Shown here in pieces: positions 1-5,887 of a stretch of DNA of 6,033 bases; positions within the stretch are counted from its first letter, which is position 1; each line of letters opens with the position of its first letter. The position numbers and the translations under genes were made by a program. Below the pieces are notes generated by a model that made no database searches, was not told the DNA's origin, and was given only the letters and a program-made list of their open reading frames with translations. Source of the DNA: Pseudomonadales bacterium (lineage in GTDB: Bacteria > Pseudomonadota > Gammaproteobacteria > Pseudomonadales > DT-91). The stretch covers positions 1 through 6,033 of the forward strand of contig JABSRR010000013.1 of NCBI GenBank assembly GCA_013215025.1, written 5' to 3'.

Positions 1-845
1 CGCCAACACTGTTACCGATAGATAAGTCGCTTCCTTTTCGTGAGCGCTGGCGGCATATTATTTTTGGAACCGATACACTCGAAGGCCAGCGTTTCGATAG
101 CCTGTTAATTGTCTGCATCATTGCCTCTGTTGCCATGGTGATGCTTGATAGCGTGCCCTCTGTCAATGCAACCTATGGCCGCTATTTTTATATCGCTGAG
201 TGGCTGTTTACTATTACCTTTACCCTTGAATACCTATTTCGAATATATGTTGCGCTAAAGCCGCGTAAATATTTATTCAGTTTTTACGGCATTGTTGACT
301 TGCTAGCGATTTTGCCCAGCTATCTCAGCTTAGTGATTACCGGCGCTAATTATTTATTGATGATTCGCCTTTTACGTGTGCTGCGAATTTTTCGAGTGTT
401 AAAACTGCTTGAGTATATGGGTGAGGCGCGGGTGCTATTGCTGGCACTGTCGAATGCACGACGCAAAATCACCGTATTTATGTTTGCCGTTGCCATTATG
501 GCCATGATATTTGGCAGTTTATTATATGTGGTAGAGGGTGAAGCCAATGGTTTTACCAGTATTCCCAAAAGCATCTACTGGGCGATTGTGACGATTACAA
601 CCGTGGGGTATGGTGATATTTCGCCGCAAACCCCGCTTGGACAAGCCCTCGCCGCTTTGGTGATGCTAACGGGTTATGCGATTATCGCAATTCCCACCGG
701 TATTGTGACGGCCGAAATCGCCTTGCTGGGCAGAGAAAGAAAAATTACCAGCGACAGAGAATGCACGAATTGCCACAAACATTTTCATTTAGCCGATGCA
801 AAATATTGTAACAACTGTGGACATAAGTTTGAGGAAGAAACGTAA
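1..845 (+). CDS. Voltage-gated potassium channel (ion transporter family), 5'-partial, with C-terminal zinc ribbon
   Basis: Inner-membrane six-helix potassium channel. The frame is open from the first complete codon (position 3) and has no ATG, GTG or TTG before 135. Starting at 135 would cut off the cytoplasmic N-terminus and part of S1, so the true start lies left of the window. About 280 residues are visible, numbered here from position 3. S1 is at about 31-48, S2 at 60-84 and S3 at 96-114. S4 is a classic voltage sensor with Arg122, 125, 128, 131 and Lys134 at every third position. S5 is at about 156-176, the selectivity filter TVGYGD at 200-205 (bases 600-617), and S6 at 213-235. The tail carries CxxC-x11-CxxC (Cys254, 257, 269, 272), a probable zinc ribbon. 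Potassium selectivity follows from the filter. The gating stimulus and the role of the zinc tail are not shown. The stop codon TAA is at 843-845. Confidence 0.93.
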   Translation, partial: PTLLPIDKSLPFRERWRHIIFGTDTLEGQRFDSLLIVCIIASVAMVMLDSVPSVNATYGRYFYIAEWLFTITFTLEYLFRIYVALKPRKYLFSFYGIVDLLAILPSYLSLVITGANYLLMIRLLRVLRIFRVLKLLEYMGEARVLLLALSNARRKITVFMFAVAIMAMIFGSLLYVVEGEANGFTSIPKSIYWAIVTITTVGYGDISPQTPLGQALAALVMLTGYAIIAIPTGIVTAEIALLGRERKITSDRECTNCHKHFHLADAKYCNNCGHKFEEET

Positions 846-909
846 TTAATCGAGCCACCGATCAAGTTTGATATACTCACCCACAAAACGCTATTGATGT
901 AAGTTTAGC

Positions 910-1917
910 ATGCCTAATTTTCGCGATTTTTCACCATCACCTCTGATTGCCAATCCGCATTTTCAAACCATTTATCCATCGTTTTTTACTGAGCCACTGA
1001 TGTCGCGACAAGATAAGCAGTTGCTGAGCCTGAGCGCGCAGCCACTGAGTCTTGCAACCCCAGACTTTGGCGTATTGCATGCTTTTTTACACACGGCTCA
1101 GCATCATGATAATAGCAAGCCGCTAGTCGTCTTACTGCATGGCTGGGAAGGTTCGATTGAGTCAGGCTATATCATGCGCACCACGGCATTATTGTTAAAG
1201 CAGCGCTTTCAAGTATTACGCCTGAATTTTCGCGATCATGGTAATAATCACCATATGAACCTCGAGCCTTTTAATTCTGCACGTTTGGATGAGGTAAAAC
1301 AGGCCATTTGCATGGTTCTAGAGCGTTTTAATATTGCGCGTTTTCATCTTGTGGGCTTTTCTCTCGGCGGCAATTTTGTGCTGCGCTTGGCGGCTAATCC
1401 GGCTGATAATTTTCAACCCGAGCGGATTATCAGTATTTGCCCACCGATTGACCCATTAAAAACCAGCTGGGATATCGAAGCCGGCCCGGCCATTTATCAC
1501 CGCTATTTTGTAAAACGCTGGCACCGAAGTTTGTCACAGAAATATCGCTACTATCCTGAGCTCATGCAATCGCATCAGGATTTATATCTGGATCAGAAGC
1601 TTCAGCGCAAACCATCACTGAACCAAATGAACGCGATTTTTGTGCCTAAGCACACTGAATTTGCCGAGGTTAACGCCTACCTCAATGCCTATAAAATCGA
1701 TCAAGCAAGCCTTGAGCGCATTCAGGCCAAAGGTTTATTGGTTTACAGCCAAGACGATCCCATTATCTGCGTCGAACAGTTTAAAGACCTGCACAGCACT
1801 GCATCGCTCAGCTTGTATCGCCAAGCACATGGTGGCCACTGTGGTTTTTTGCAGGCGCTACCGAGACGTTTCTGGCTTGATTCGCTAATTACTGAGTTTC
1901 TGCAGCCGCATCGATAA
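910..1917 (+). CDS. YheT-family alpha/beta hydrolase
   Basis: Predicted cytoplasmic serine hydrolase of the YheT/COG0429 group (335 aa, the usual length), a family of esterase-like enzymes whose physiological substrates are mostly unknown. The N-terminal signature PLIANPHFQTIYPSFF (residues 11-26) is typical of the family. The oxyanion-hole strand is LLHGWEGS (75-82). The nucleophile elbow GFSLGG places the catalytic serine at Ser151. The acid is Asp282 or Asp283 in SQDDPI, and the base is His310 in HGGHCGF. All triad elements are present in the right order, so the enzyme should be active. There is no signal peptide. ATG 910 directly precedes the family N-terminus, but no clear Shine-Dalgarno sequence is visible before it. 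It lies 64 bp after the channel gene on the same strand, so co-transcription is possible though function looks unrelated. Its last 29 bp overlap the 3' end of the convergent lyase gene. Confidence 0.92.
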   Translation: MPNFRDFSPSPLIANPHFQTIYPSFFTEPLMSRQDKQLLSLSAQPLSLATPDFGVLHAFLHTAQHHDNSKPLVVLLHGWEGSIESGYIMRTTALLLKQRFQVLRLNFRDHGNNHHMNLEPFNSARLDEVKQAICMVLERFNIARFHLVGFSLGGNFVLRLAANPADNFQPERIISICPPIDPLKTSWDIEAGPAIYHRYFVKRWHRSLSQKYRYYPELMQSHQDLYLDQKLQRKPSLNQMNAIFVPKHTEFAEVNAYLNAYKIDQASLERIQAKGLLVYSQDDPIICVEQFKDLHSTASLSLYRQAHGGHCGFLQALPRRFWLDSLITEFLQPHR

Positions 1918-2737
1918 CGGCTTGCATATCAACAATGCGCTGCGCTTCTTGCACGTGCAGCGCTTCAACCAGTTTGTTATTCACAACAATCACACCTTGC
2001 TGATCAGCTTGCTGCCATGCGGCAATAATTTCACGCGCCTCGGCGATCGCTGCATCGCTAGGTGAGAAAGCTTGATGACAGGCAGGAATCTGCTTGGGGT
2101 GAATTAATGTCTTGCCATCAAAACCAAGGCCCTTTCCTTGCTGACAGATAGCAGCCAAGCCTGCTTGGTTATCAAGTTGATTATAAACCCCATCTAATAC
2201 ATCACAATTATGCGCCCTGGCAGCCATAATCACTTTACCAAAGGCGTATTGAAATTCATCGCGAGTTTCAGACTGAGCCACCCGCATCTCCTTGGCTAAA
2301 TCATTGGTGCCCATCACTAAAGCCTCCATCGCGGAATGCGCAGCAAGCTGCTCCACATTAATAACAGCTGCAGGGGTTTCAATCATAGCCCAGATAGGTA
2401 TTTGCCTATCCAGCAAAGCCAGCGCCTCATTTATTTGCTCGACGGTCTCAAGCTTGGGTAATAGCAGACCATCAAAACGCAACTCGCGCAGCAGTTTTAA
2501 ATCATCTAATCCCCACTGACTGCTGAGACTATTGATGCGCACAATTTTTTCGCGACGACCATAGTCGTGCGTATTTAAGGCATAGGCTAATGACTCTCTA
2601 GCCTGCTGTTTTTGATCGACTGCAACCGCATCTTCAAGATCTAGCAGTAAAACATCGGCATCAATTGATTGTGCCTTTTCCATTGCACGCGCATTGGCGG
2701 CTGGCATATATAATGCTGAGCGTCGTGGTTTATACAT
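1889..2737 (-). CDS. HpcH/HpaI aldolase / CitE-like CoA-ester lyase
   Basis: TIM-barrel lyase of the HpcH/HpaI and citrate-lyase beta-subunit family, which splits or forms C-C bonds in CoA esters such as malyl-, methylmalyl- or citramalyl-CoA with Mg2+. From the ATG at 2737 it is 282 aa, normal for single-domain CitE-like proteins. Motifs in order: RRSALYMPA (5-13) at the N-terminus; DLEDAV (33-38); VRIN with Arg67 in the substrate-phosphate region; METAL site Glu120 in MIETPAA and Asp147 in GTNDLAKE; and GFDGKTLIHPKQI (205-217). The frame stays open to an ATG at 2905, but the 56 extra residues match nothing in the family and begin at the edge of a terminator. ATG 2737 is preceded by CGGAA. 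There are no citrate-lyase alpha or gamma subunits nearby, so it is unlikely to be true citrate lyase. The exact substrate (malyl-, citramalyl- or another CoA ester) cannot be read from sequence. Confidence 0.9.
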   Translation of the reverse strand: MYKPRRSALYMPAANARAMEKAQSIDADVLLLDLEDAVAVDQKQQARESLAYALNTHDYGRREKIVRINSLSSQWGLDDLKLLRELRFDGLLLPKLETVEQINEALALLDRQIPIWAMIETPAAVINVEQLAAHSAMEALVMGTNDLAKEMRVAQSETRDEFQYAFGKVIMAARAHNCDVLDGVYNQLDNQAGLAAICQQGKGLGFDGKTLIHPKQIPACHQAFSPSDAAIAEAREIIAAWQQADQQGVIVVNNKLVEALHVQEAQRIVDMQAVIDAAAETQ

Positions 2738-2906
2738 AGTGGTTCCGTATCTAGTAGGATGGCATTGGGTTTTCGCTATAATCGGGATTGCGCTAAACAA
2801 ACTTAATAACAAAGAATCATATAGCATGCTTGGGTGCAAATCATGCTTTAAGTTACCGGTTCCTATCTTCACAGGCGATATCTGTTTGCCGTGAAAATTT
2901 GTCATT
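2738..2906 (-). other. Intergenic leader and promoter region of the CoA-ester lyase gene
   Basis: Because a terminator closes the upstream unit, the lyase promoter should lie here. Minus-strand hexamers TATGAT (2816-2821) and TATAGC (2775-2780) resemble -10 elements, but neither has a good -35 at 16-18 bases, so no promoter is assigned. A 7-base direct repeat CATGCTT occurs at 2825-2831 and 2842-2848. The reading frame through this stretch has no detectable protein homology and I treat it as non-coding. Confidence 0.5.
2743..2747 (-). promoter_or_regulatory. Ribosome binding site deciding the lyase start
   Basis: On the minus strand CGGAA sits five bases before ATG 2737. It is a short Shine-Dalgarno match, but it coincides with the start of family homology (MYKPRRSALYMPA), which supports 2737 over the upstream in-frame ATG at 2905. 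Confidence 0.5.
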
Positions 2907-2930
2907 AAAAAAGGGAGCCACGGCTCCCTT
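2907..2930 (-). terminator. Rho-independent terminator of the DUF35-thiolase operon
   Basis: Read on the minus strand, this is a perfect 8-bp stem AAGGGAGC/GCTCCCTT with a CGTG loop (stem 2911-2918 with 2923-2930), followed by a run of six T (2912-2907; the first two also belong to the stem). It lies 25 bp after the thiolase stop codon. The orientation of the T run fits minus-strand transcription only. It separates the thiolase operon from the lyase gene. Confidence 0.9.
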
Positions 2931-2955
2931 CTATGTTAGCAATATGACAAGGTCG

Positions 2956-4143
2956 CTATTTTTTCAAAATGACCGACGAGCCATGGCCAAACAAGCCCTG
3001 ATTAGCAGTAATACCTACTTTAGCGTCTTTCACTTGACGATCACCAGCTTGGCCACGCAATTGCCAGGTTAGCTCGCAAACCTGCGCCAAGGCTTGTGCC
3101 GGCACCGCTTCACCAAAGCAGGCAAGACCGCCTGAGACATTCACCGGTATCGCACCGCCTAGTTTGGTGGCACCGTCACGAATCAGCTTCGCGGCATCAC
3201 CACGCTCACAAAGCTGCAGATCCTCATACCAGTCTAATTCAAGCGCAGTCGATAAATCATATACCTCTGCCAGGCTTACGTCCTCAGGGCCAATGCCTGC
3301 CTCCTCATAAGCTTTTTTAGGCAATTGCGCACGAAAACGAATTTGCTCAACCGAGGCTGCCGCCGCAGAATCAGTCGCAATATCCGGCATTTCAACCACT
3401 TCGTTTGCGAAAGTTGGGGTCACGGTTGAAATCGCGGCAACTTTCACTGCATCGGATTTACCGATCTTTTTCGCAAACGCTTCAGAGCACACAATCACCG
3501 CTGCACCGCCATCAGAGGTTGCACAGATATCCATTAAACGCAATGGATTCGCTACCATGGCTGAGGCTGCAACATCTTCAGCGGTAAAGCATTTTTTATA
3601 TCGCGCATAGGGGTTAATCGAGCCGTGCTGTGCATTTTTCACTTTCACTGCGGCAAAATCTTCTAAGCTGTCACCGTATAGGTCCATTCGACGACGTGCA
3701 TAGAGTGCAAAGTACGTTGGGTTAGTGATGCCAATATGAAAACGTACCCAGTCTGGATCTTCAGGGCGGTACCCTTTAGCCGGCGCTAAAAACCCTTTCG
3801 GTGTGGTATCGGCACCAATGACCAGCGCACACTCGGCCTCGCCAGCTAAAATTTTAGTTTTCGCCGCCGCTAAAGCTTGAGAACCCGAGGCACAGGCCGC
3901 ATAGGAAGTATTTACCTCGGCACCTTGCCAACCTAAAGCTTGCGCAAATGTAGCACCAGCCACATAACCGGGGTAACCGCAACGCATTGTGGCTGCACCC
4001 GAAATAAAGTCGACATCTTTCCAAGAAATGCCTGCATCGGCAATCGCCTCACGCGCGGCTTTGACGCCGTATTCAACAAAATTATTGCCCCATTTACCCC
4101 ACGGGTGCATGCCGACGCCAATTACTGAAATATCATTACTCAT
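2956..4143 (-). CDS. SCP2/lipid-transfer-type thiolase homologue (possible thiolase or retro-aldolase)
   Basis: A 395-aa thiolase-fold protein of the SCP-x/lipid-transfer group, cytoplasmic, usually annotated acetyl-CoA acetyltransferase. The N-terminal half has ISVIGVGMHPWGKW (5-18) and the nucleophile loop NTSYAACASGSQAL with Cys84. Other landmarks are DICATSDGGAAVIV (205-218) and the C-terminal GLFGHGSSVIL (383-393). Two acid/base motifs are altered. Where SCP-x thiolases have HDCF, this protein has VYDLS with Tyr295, and the GHP loop reads FGEAVPA with Glu345. The second catalytic cysteine region (CxG) reads NQG. Steroid side-chain retro-aldolases of the Ltp2 type are thiolase-fold proteins that also abandoned the Claisen residues and pair with a DUF35 partner, so retro-aldol cleavage is a plausible alternative to thiolysis. 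The DUF35 gene ends 11 bp upstream and the ribosome site AAGGAA overlaps its stop codon, indicating translational coupling and a complex. The substrate is unknown. Confidence 0.88.
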   Translation of the reverse strand: MSNDISVIGVGMHPWGKWGNNFVEYGVKAAREAIADAGISWKDVDFISGAATMRCGYPGYVAGATFAQALGWQGAEVNTSYAACASGSQALAAAKTKILAGEAECALVIGADTTPKGFLAPAKGYRPEDPDWVRFHIGITNPTYFALYARRRMDLYGDSLEDFAAVKVKNAQHGSINPYARYKKCFTAEDVAASAMVANPLRLMDICATSDGGAAVIVCSEAFAKKIGKSDAVKVAAISTVTPTFANEVVEMPDIATDSAAAASVEQIRFRAQLPKKAYEEAGIGPEDVSLAEVYDLSTALELDWYEDLQLCERGDAAKLIRDGATKLGGAIPVNVSGGLACFGEAVPAQALAQVCELTWQLRGQAGDRQVKDAKVGITANQGLFGHGSSVILKK

Positions 4144-4150
4144 TTTCTAA

Positions 4151-4156
4151 TTCCTT
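4151..4156 (-). promoter_or_regulatory. Ribosome binding site of the thiolase gene, overlapping the DUF35 stop
   Basis: AAGGAA on the minus strand lies seven bases before the thiolase ATG (4143) and shares two bases with the TAA stop of the DUF35 gene (4155-4157). Ribosomes ending one frame would sit on the start signal of the next, which favours coupled synthesis of the two partners. Confidence 0.7.
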
Positions 4157-4589
4157 AGGCTACCGGCTTCCACTTCCAAATTAACTTATCGGCTTCATCA
4201 TCTTGATACAGCGTTTCTAAAACCAACTCAACTTCTTGACCCACCGTCATATCTTCAACAGAAACGCCCGTTGCCGCCTGACCAAGCACAATCATTTGCT
4301 CTTTCTCAAGCTGCACTGCCGCAATGGCATAGGGCTCATAAGGGTCTGCAGCGACGAATGGTTCTGGCGGTTTATATTGTGCGTCGGTATAGGACCACAC
4401 TTTGCCCGTGCGACTTAATAACACCTCTTCAAACTCCGTGCTGTCACAATCGGGGTTTTTACAAAAATGCGTTTGTTTGGGAAAGTAATAGGTGCCGCAG
4501 CCTTTACACTGTGTGCCAATTAAGTGCGGTTGGTCACCGTCAAGCGTGTACCAGCCCTCAATGGCGGCAGCAGTCGGTTTGTTTGACAT
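4155..4589 (-). CDS. DUF35 / Zn-ribbon OB-fold protein, partner of the thiolase homologue
   Basis: A 144-aa two-domain protein: a rubredoxin-like zinc ribbon, then an OB fold, the DUF35 arrangement. Zinc ligands are intact: Cys28 and Cys31 (CKGC), Cys43 and Cys48 (CKNPDC). The ribbon is preceded by the family signature LIGTQCKGCGTYYFPK (23-38). The OB fold begins at about residue 53, with the typical TGKVWSYTDAQYKPPEPF segment (61-78) and VGQEVELVL (116-124). DUF35 proteins bind CoA or acyl-CoA and form obligate complexes with thiolase-fold enzymes in archaeal acetoacetyl-CoA synthesis and in steroid side-chain cleavage. The immediately following thiolase homologue is the expected partner. 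ATG 4589 has a good ribosome site (GGAG, six bases upstream). The gene is first in its operon, so it would be made at least in equal amount with the thiolase. It is probably not catalytic alone. Confidence 0.92.
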   Translation of the reverse strand: MSNKPTAAAIEGWYTLDGDQPHLIGTQCKGCGTYYFPKQTHFCKNPDCDSTEFEEVLLSRTGKVWSYTDAQYKPPEPFVAADPYEPYAIAAVQLEKEQMIVLGQAATGVSVEDMTVGQEVELVLETLYQDDEADKLIWKWKPVA

Positions 4590-4595
4590 AATAGT

Positions 4596-4599
4596 CTCC
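4596..4599 (-). promoter_or_regulatory. Ribosome binding site of the DUF35 gene
   Basis: GGAG on the minus strand, six bases before ATG 4589, is one of the clearest Shine-Dalgarno matches in the window. It lies only five bases downstream (in transcript order) of the palindrome at 4604-4622. Confidence 0.75.
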
Positions 4600-4603
4600 A
4601 GTT

Positions 4604-4622
4604 ATTGCAGCGCGCCTGCAAT
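4604..4622. repeat. Palindrome in the leader of the DUF35-thiolase operon (possible operator)
   Basis: Perfect 7-bp inverted repeat ATTGCAG-CGCGC-CTGCAAT. It lies 15-33 bases upstream of the DUF35 start and just before its ribosome site. A second, overlapping inverted pair AGCGC (4609-4613) and GCGCT (4623-4627) could fold alternatively. The size fits an operator for a dimeric regulator such as a TetR-type repressor of acyl-CoA catabolism. It could also be an RNA hairpin affecting translation. No T run follows, so it is not a terminator. The function is inferred only. Confidence 0.45.
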
Positions 4623-4650
4623 GCGCTATATATCCAATGAAACGGCGCAC

Positions 4651-4679
4651 ATTGTAGCGATTTTGGGAGCATTTGAATA
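4651..4679 (-). promoter_or_regulatory. Candidate promoter B for the DUF35-thiolase operon
   Basis: Minus-strand TACAAT (4651-4656) is a good -10 match. The hexamer 17 bases upstream, TATTCA (4674-4679), is a weak -35. If used, transcription would begin near 4644 and the palindrome at 4604-4622 would be in the early leader. Confidence 0.3.
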
Positions 4680-4688
4680 TGTCTGTTT

Positions 4689-4716
4689 TGATTATGTCAT
4701 AGCAGGGCTGAGTCAA
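4689..4716 (-). promoter_or_regulatory. Candidate promoter A for the DUF35-thiolase operon
   Basis: Minus-strand TTGACT (4711-4716, five of six consensus bases) and TAATCA (4689-4694) are separated by 16 bases. The -35 is strong and the -10 moderate. The site lies in the 176-bp gap after the glycosyltransferase gene, where no terminator is visible, so read-through from upstream is an alternative source of transcript. Confidence 0.35.
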
Positions 4717-4765
4717 CACGACCTTGCTGATGGCATCAACGATACGCTCACAGAGAAATATCTGG

Positions 4766-5857
4766 CTAGATAACGAGCCCCGGTTTGAGCTGCTCACCAA
4801 AACTGTAATCGCAGTGATAAGGCTGCTCAAGTTGCAACCATAGGCTATCAACCAGAGTTTGTTGATCAGACCATTGATTTTGTTGATGCGCTTTTAGCAA
4901 CCATGCCGCTAACGTTTTGGCGACATTGGGATAATAATTAGCACGACGTGGTGGTAATAATAACCATTCAGCACATACCGCTTGATCAAGACTTTGCATA
5001 ACGGTGGCTCTAGACATTGCCTGTAGTGCTAAAGCGTTAGAAAGCTGCTCAAACTGGCCTGCTAGCGGCTTCACCAATAATTTTTTGCCTAAGTGTAGGC
5101 ACTCGCTGGCTAATTCAAAGCCAGCGTTGGAAATCACACCCTCAGCATCCAACAGGTGTGCGTGAAACTCGCTATGGCTGAGTGGGTTAATCTGTATATG
5201 CCCGACCGTCATCTTATGAGGTACTTTGGCAAACACCTCAAAATGGTAGCTATCAAAGGGGCGTAAAAACGCCACCACCTGCTCAATCGCTTCAAAACCC
5301 ATATACACCACGTACTTACCGGCAACCACAGCACTGGCCTGTAAAGGCTCAATCAACGGCGGTAAAATTGACTGACCAAAGTGATGCCAATGCAATCCAA
5401 TAGCATGGTCAGTTGGCGCAAAATAACGCATCAACATTTTTGCACTGCGATAGCCCGAAACCTTGGGGATGTTTTCAAAAAATGCTGCTTGGTGAGAAAT
5501 ACTTAACGAGGTTTTACCCGCCAGCTTAGCAGCCCAAGCAGTCACCGGCTCGAAGTCTGATAGCACCAAATCATACTGCGACACATCCAAACTGCGAATA
5601 TCGCGAATAAGCTCAGCAAAGTTATTGTGTTTAATGGTTTTAAGCGTATCTAAACGTCCTTGCTGAGTGACGAGTGAGGCGCCTTTGAGTACTCGCCAAT
5701 CGTCACCGAACAACTGCATATTAAAAAAATCCTCTCGCGCTCGACCACTAAATATAAAGTCTAACTCTATATCTAAAGCTCTAAGCTCAGGTACTAGCGC
5801 TCTTGCTCTGGCAAGATGGCCATTACCTGTCCCTTGGATTCCGTAGAGAATTTTCAT
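4766..5857 (-). CDS. MJ1255/VC2487-type glycosyltransferase (GT-B fold, MurG-like)
   Basis: A 363-aa GT-B glycosyltransferase-like protein resembling the MJ1255/VC2487 family (TIGR00661). The N-terminal glycine-rich loop is ILYGIQGTGNGHLARA (3-18), the acceptor-side counterpart of MurG's GGTGGH. It is followed by LVLSDFEPV (97-105). The C-terminal nucleotide-sugar site is VISNAGFELASECLHLGKKL (241-260) followed by KPLAGQFEQLSNA (263-275), matching the E...G.P...Q..NA pattern of MurG-like enzymes. No signal peptide or clear membrane helix is visible, so it should act at the cytoplasmic membrane face. A TTG 12 bases upstream (5869) is in frame, but ATG 5857 places the conserved KILYGIQG strand at the N-terminus as expected; neither start has a good ribosome site. 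The PAP2 phosphatase gene ends 30 bp upstream on the same strand, suggesting an operon for envelope glycan or glycolipid synthesis. Donor and acceptor are unknown. Confidence 0.88.
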   Translation of the reverse strand: MKILYGIQGTGNGHLARARALVPELRALDIELDFIFSGRAREDFFNMQLFGDDWRVLKGASLVTQQGRLDTLKTIKHNNFAELIRDIRSLDVSQYDLVLSDFEPVTAWAAKLAGKTSLSISHQAAFFENIPKVSGYRSAKMLMRYFAPTDHAIGLHWHHFGQSILPPLIEPLQASAVVAGKYVVYMGFEAIEQVVAFLRPFDSYHFEVFAKVPHKMTVGHIQINPLSHSEFHAHLLDAEGVISNAGFELASECLHLGKKLLVKPLAGQFEQLSNALALQAMSRATVMQSLDQAVCAEWLLLPPRRANYYPNVAKTLAAWLLKAHQQNQWSDQQTLVDSLWLQLEQPYHCDYSFGEQLKPGLVI

Positions 5858-5887
5858 ACAACTATTCAATATCTATCATTAGAACTA

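Noticed and set aside
872..877. TATACT before the hydrolase gene as a -10 element
   Set aside because: The hexamer is good, but there is no acceptable -35 at 16-18 bases upstream, and the gene could be read from the channel promoter. Not strong enough to call.
2777..2782. Plus-strand TATAAT in the lyase leader
   Set aside because: It is a perfect -10 hexamer but has no matching -35 and no plus-strand gene follows; likely chance in AT-rich intergenic DNA.
2825..2848. Direct repeat CATGCTT, period 17, in the lyase leader
   Set aside because: Two copies of seven bases are too little to claim a regulator site without comparative data.
3096..3320. Plus-strand open frames inside the thiolase gene
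   Set aside because: Low-complexity His/Arg/Ser-rich translations typical of antisense frames; no start signal and no family resemblance.
4720..4745. Possible terminator hairpin after the glycosyltransferase (GTTGATGCCATCAGC on the minus strand)
   Set aside because: It forms at most six pairs with a three-base loop, includes a G-U pair and has no T run after it.
4492..4773. Plus-strand open frame of 93 codons across the DUF35 5' end and the following gap
   Set aside because: It is antisense to the DUF35 gene and the glycosyltransferase end, has no recognisable domain and lacks a ribosome site; a chance open frame.
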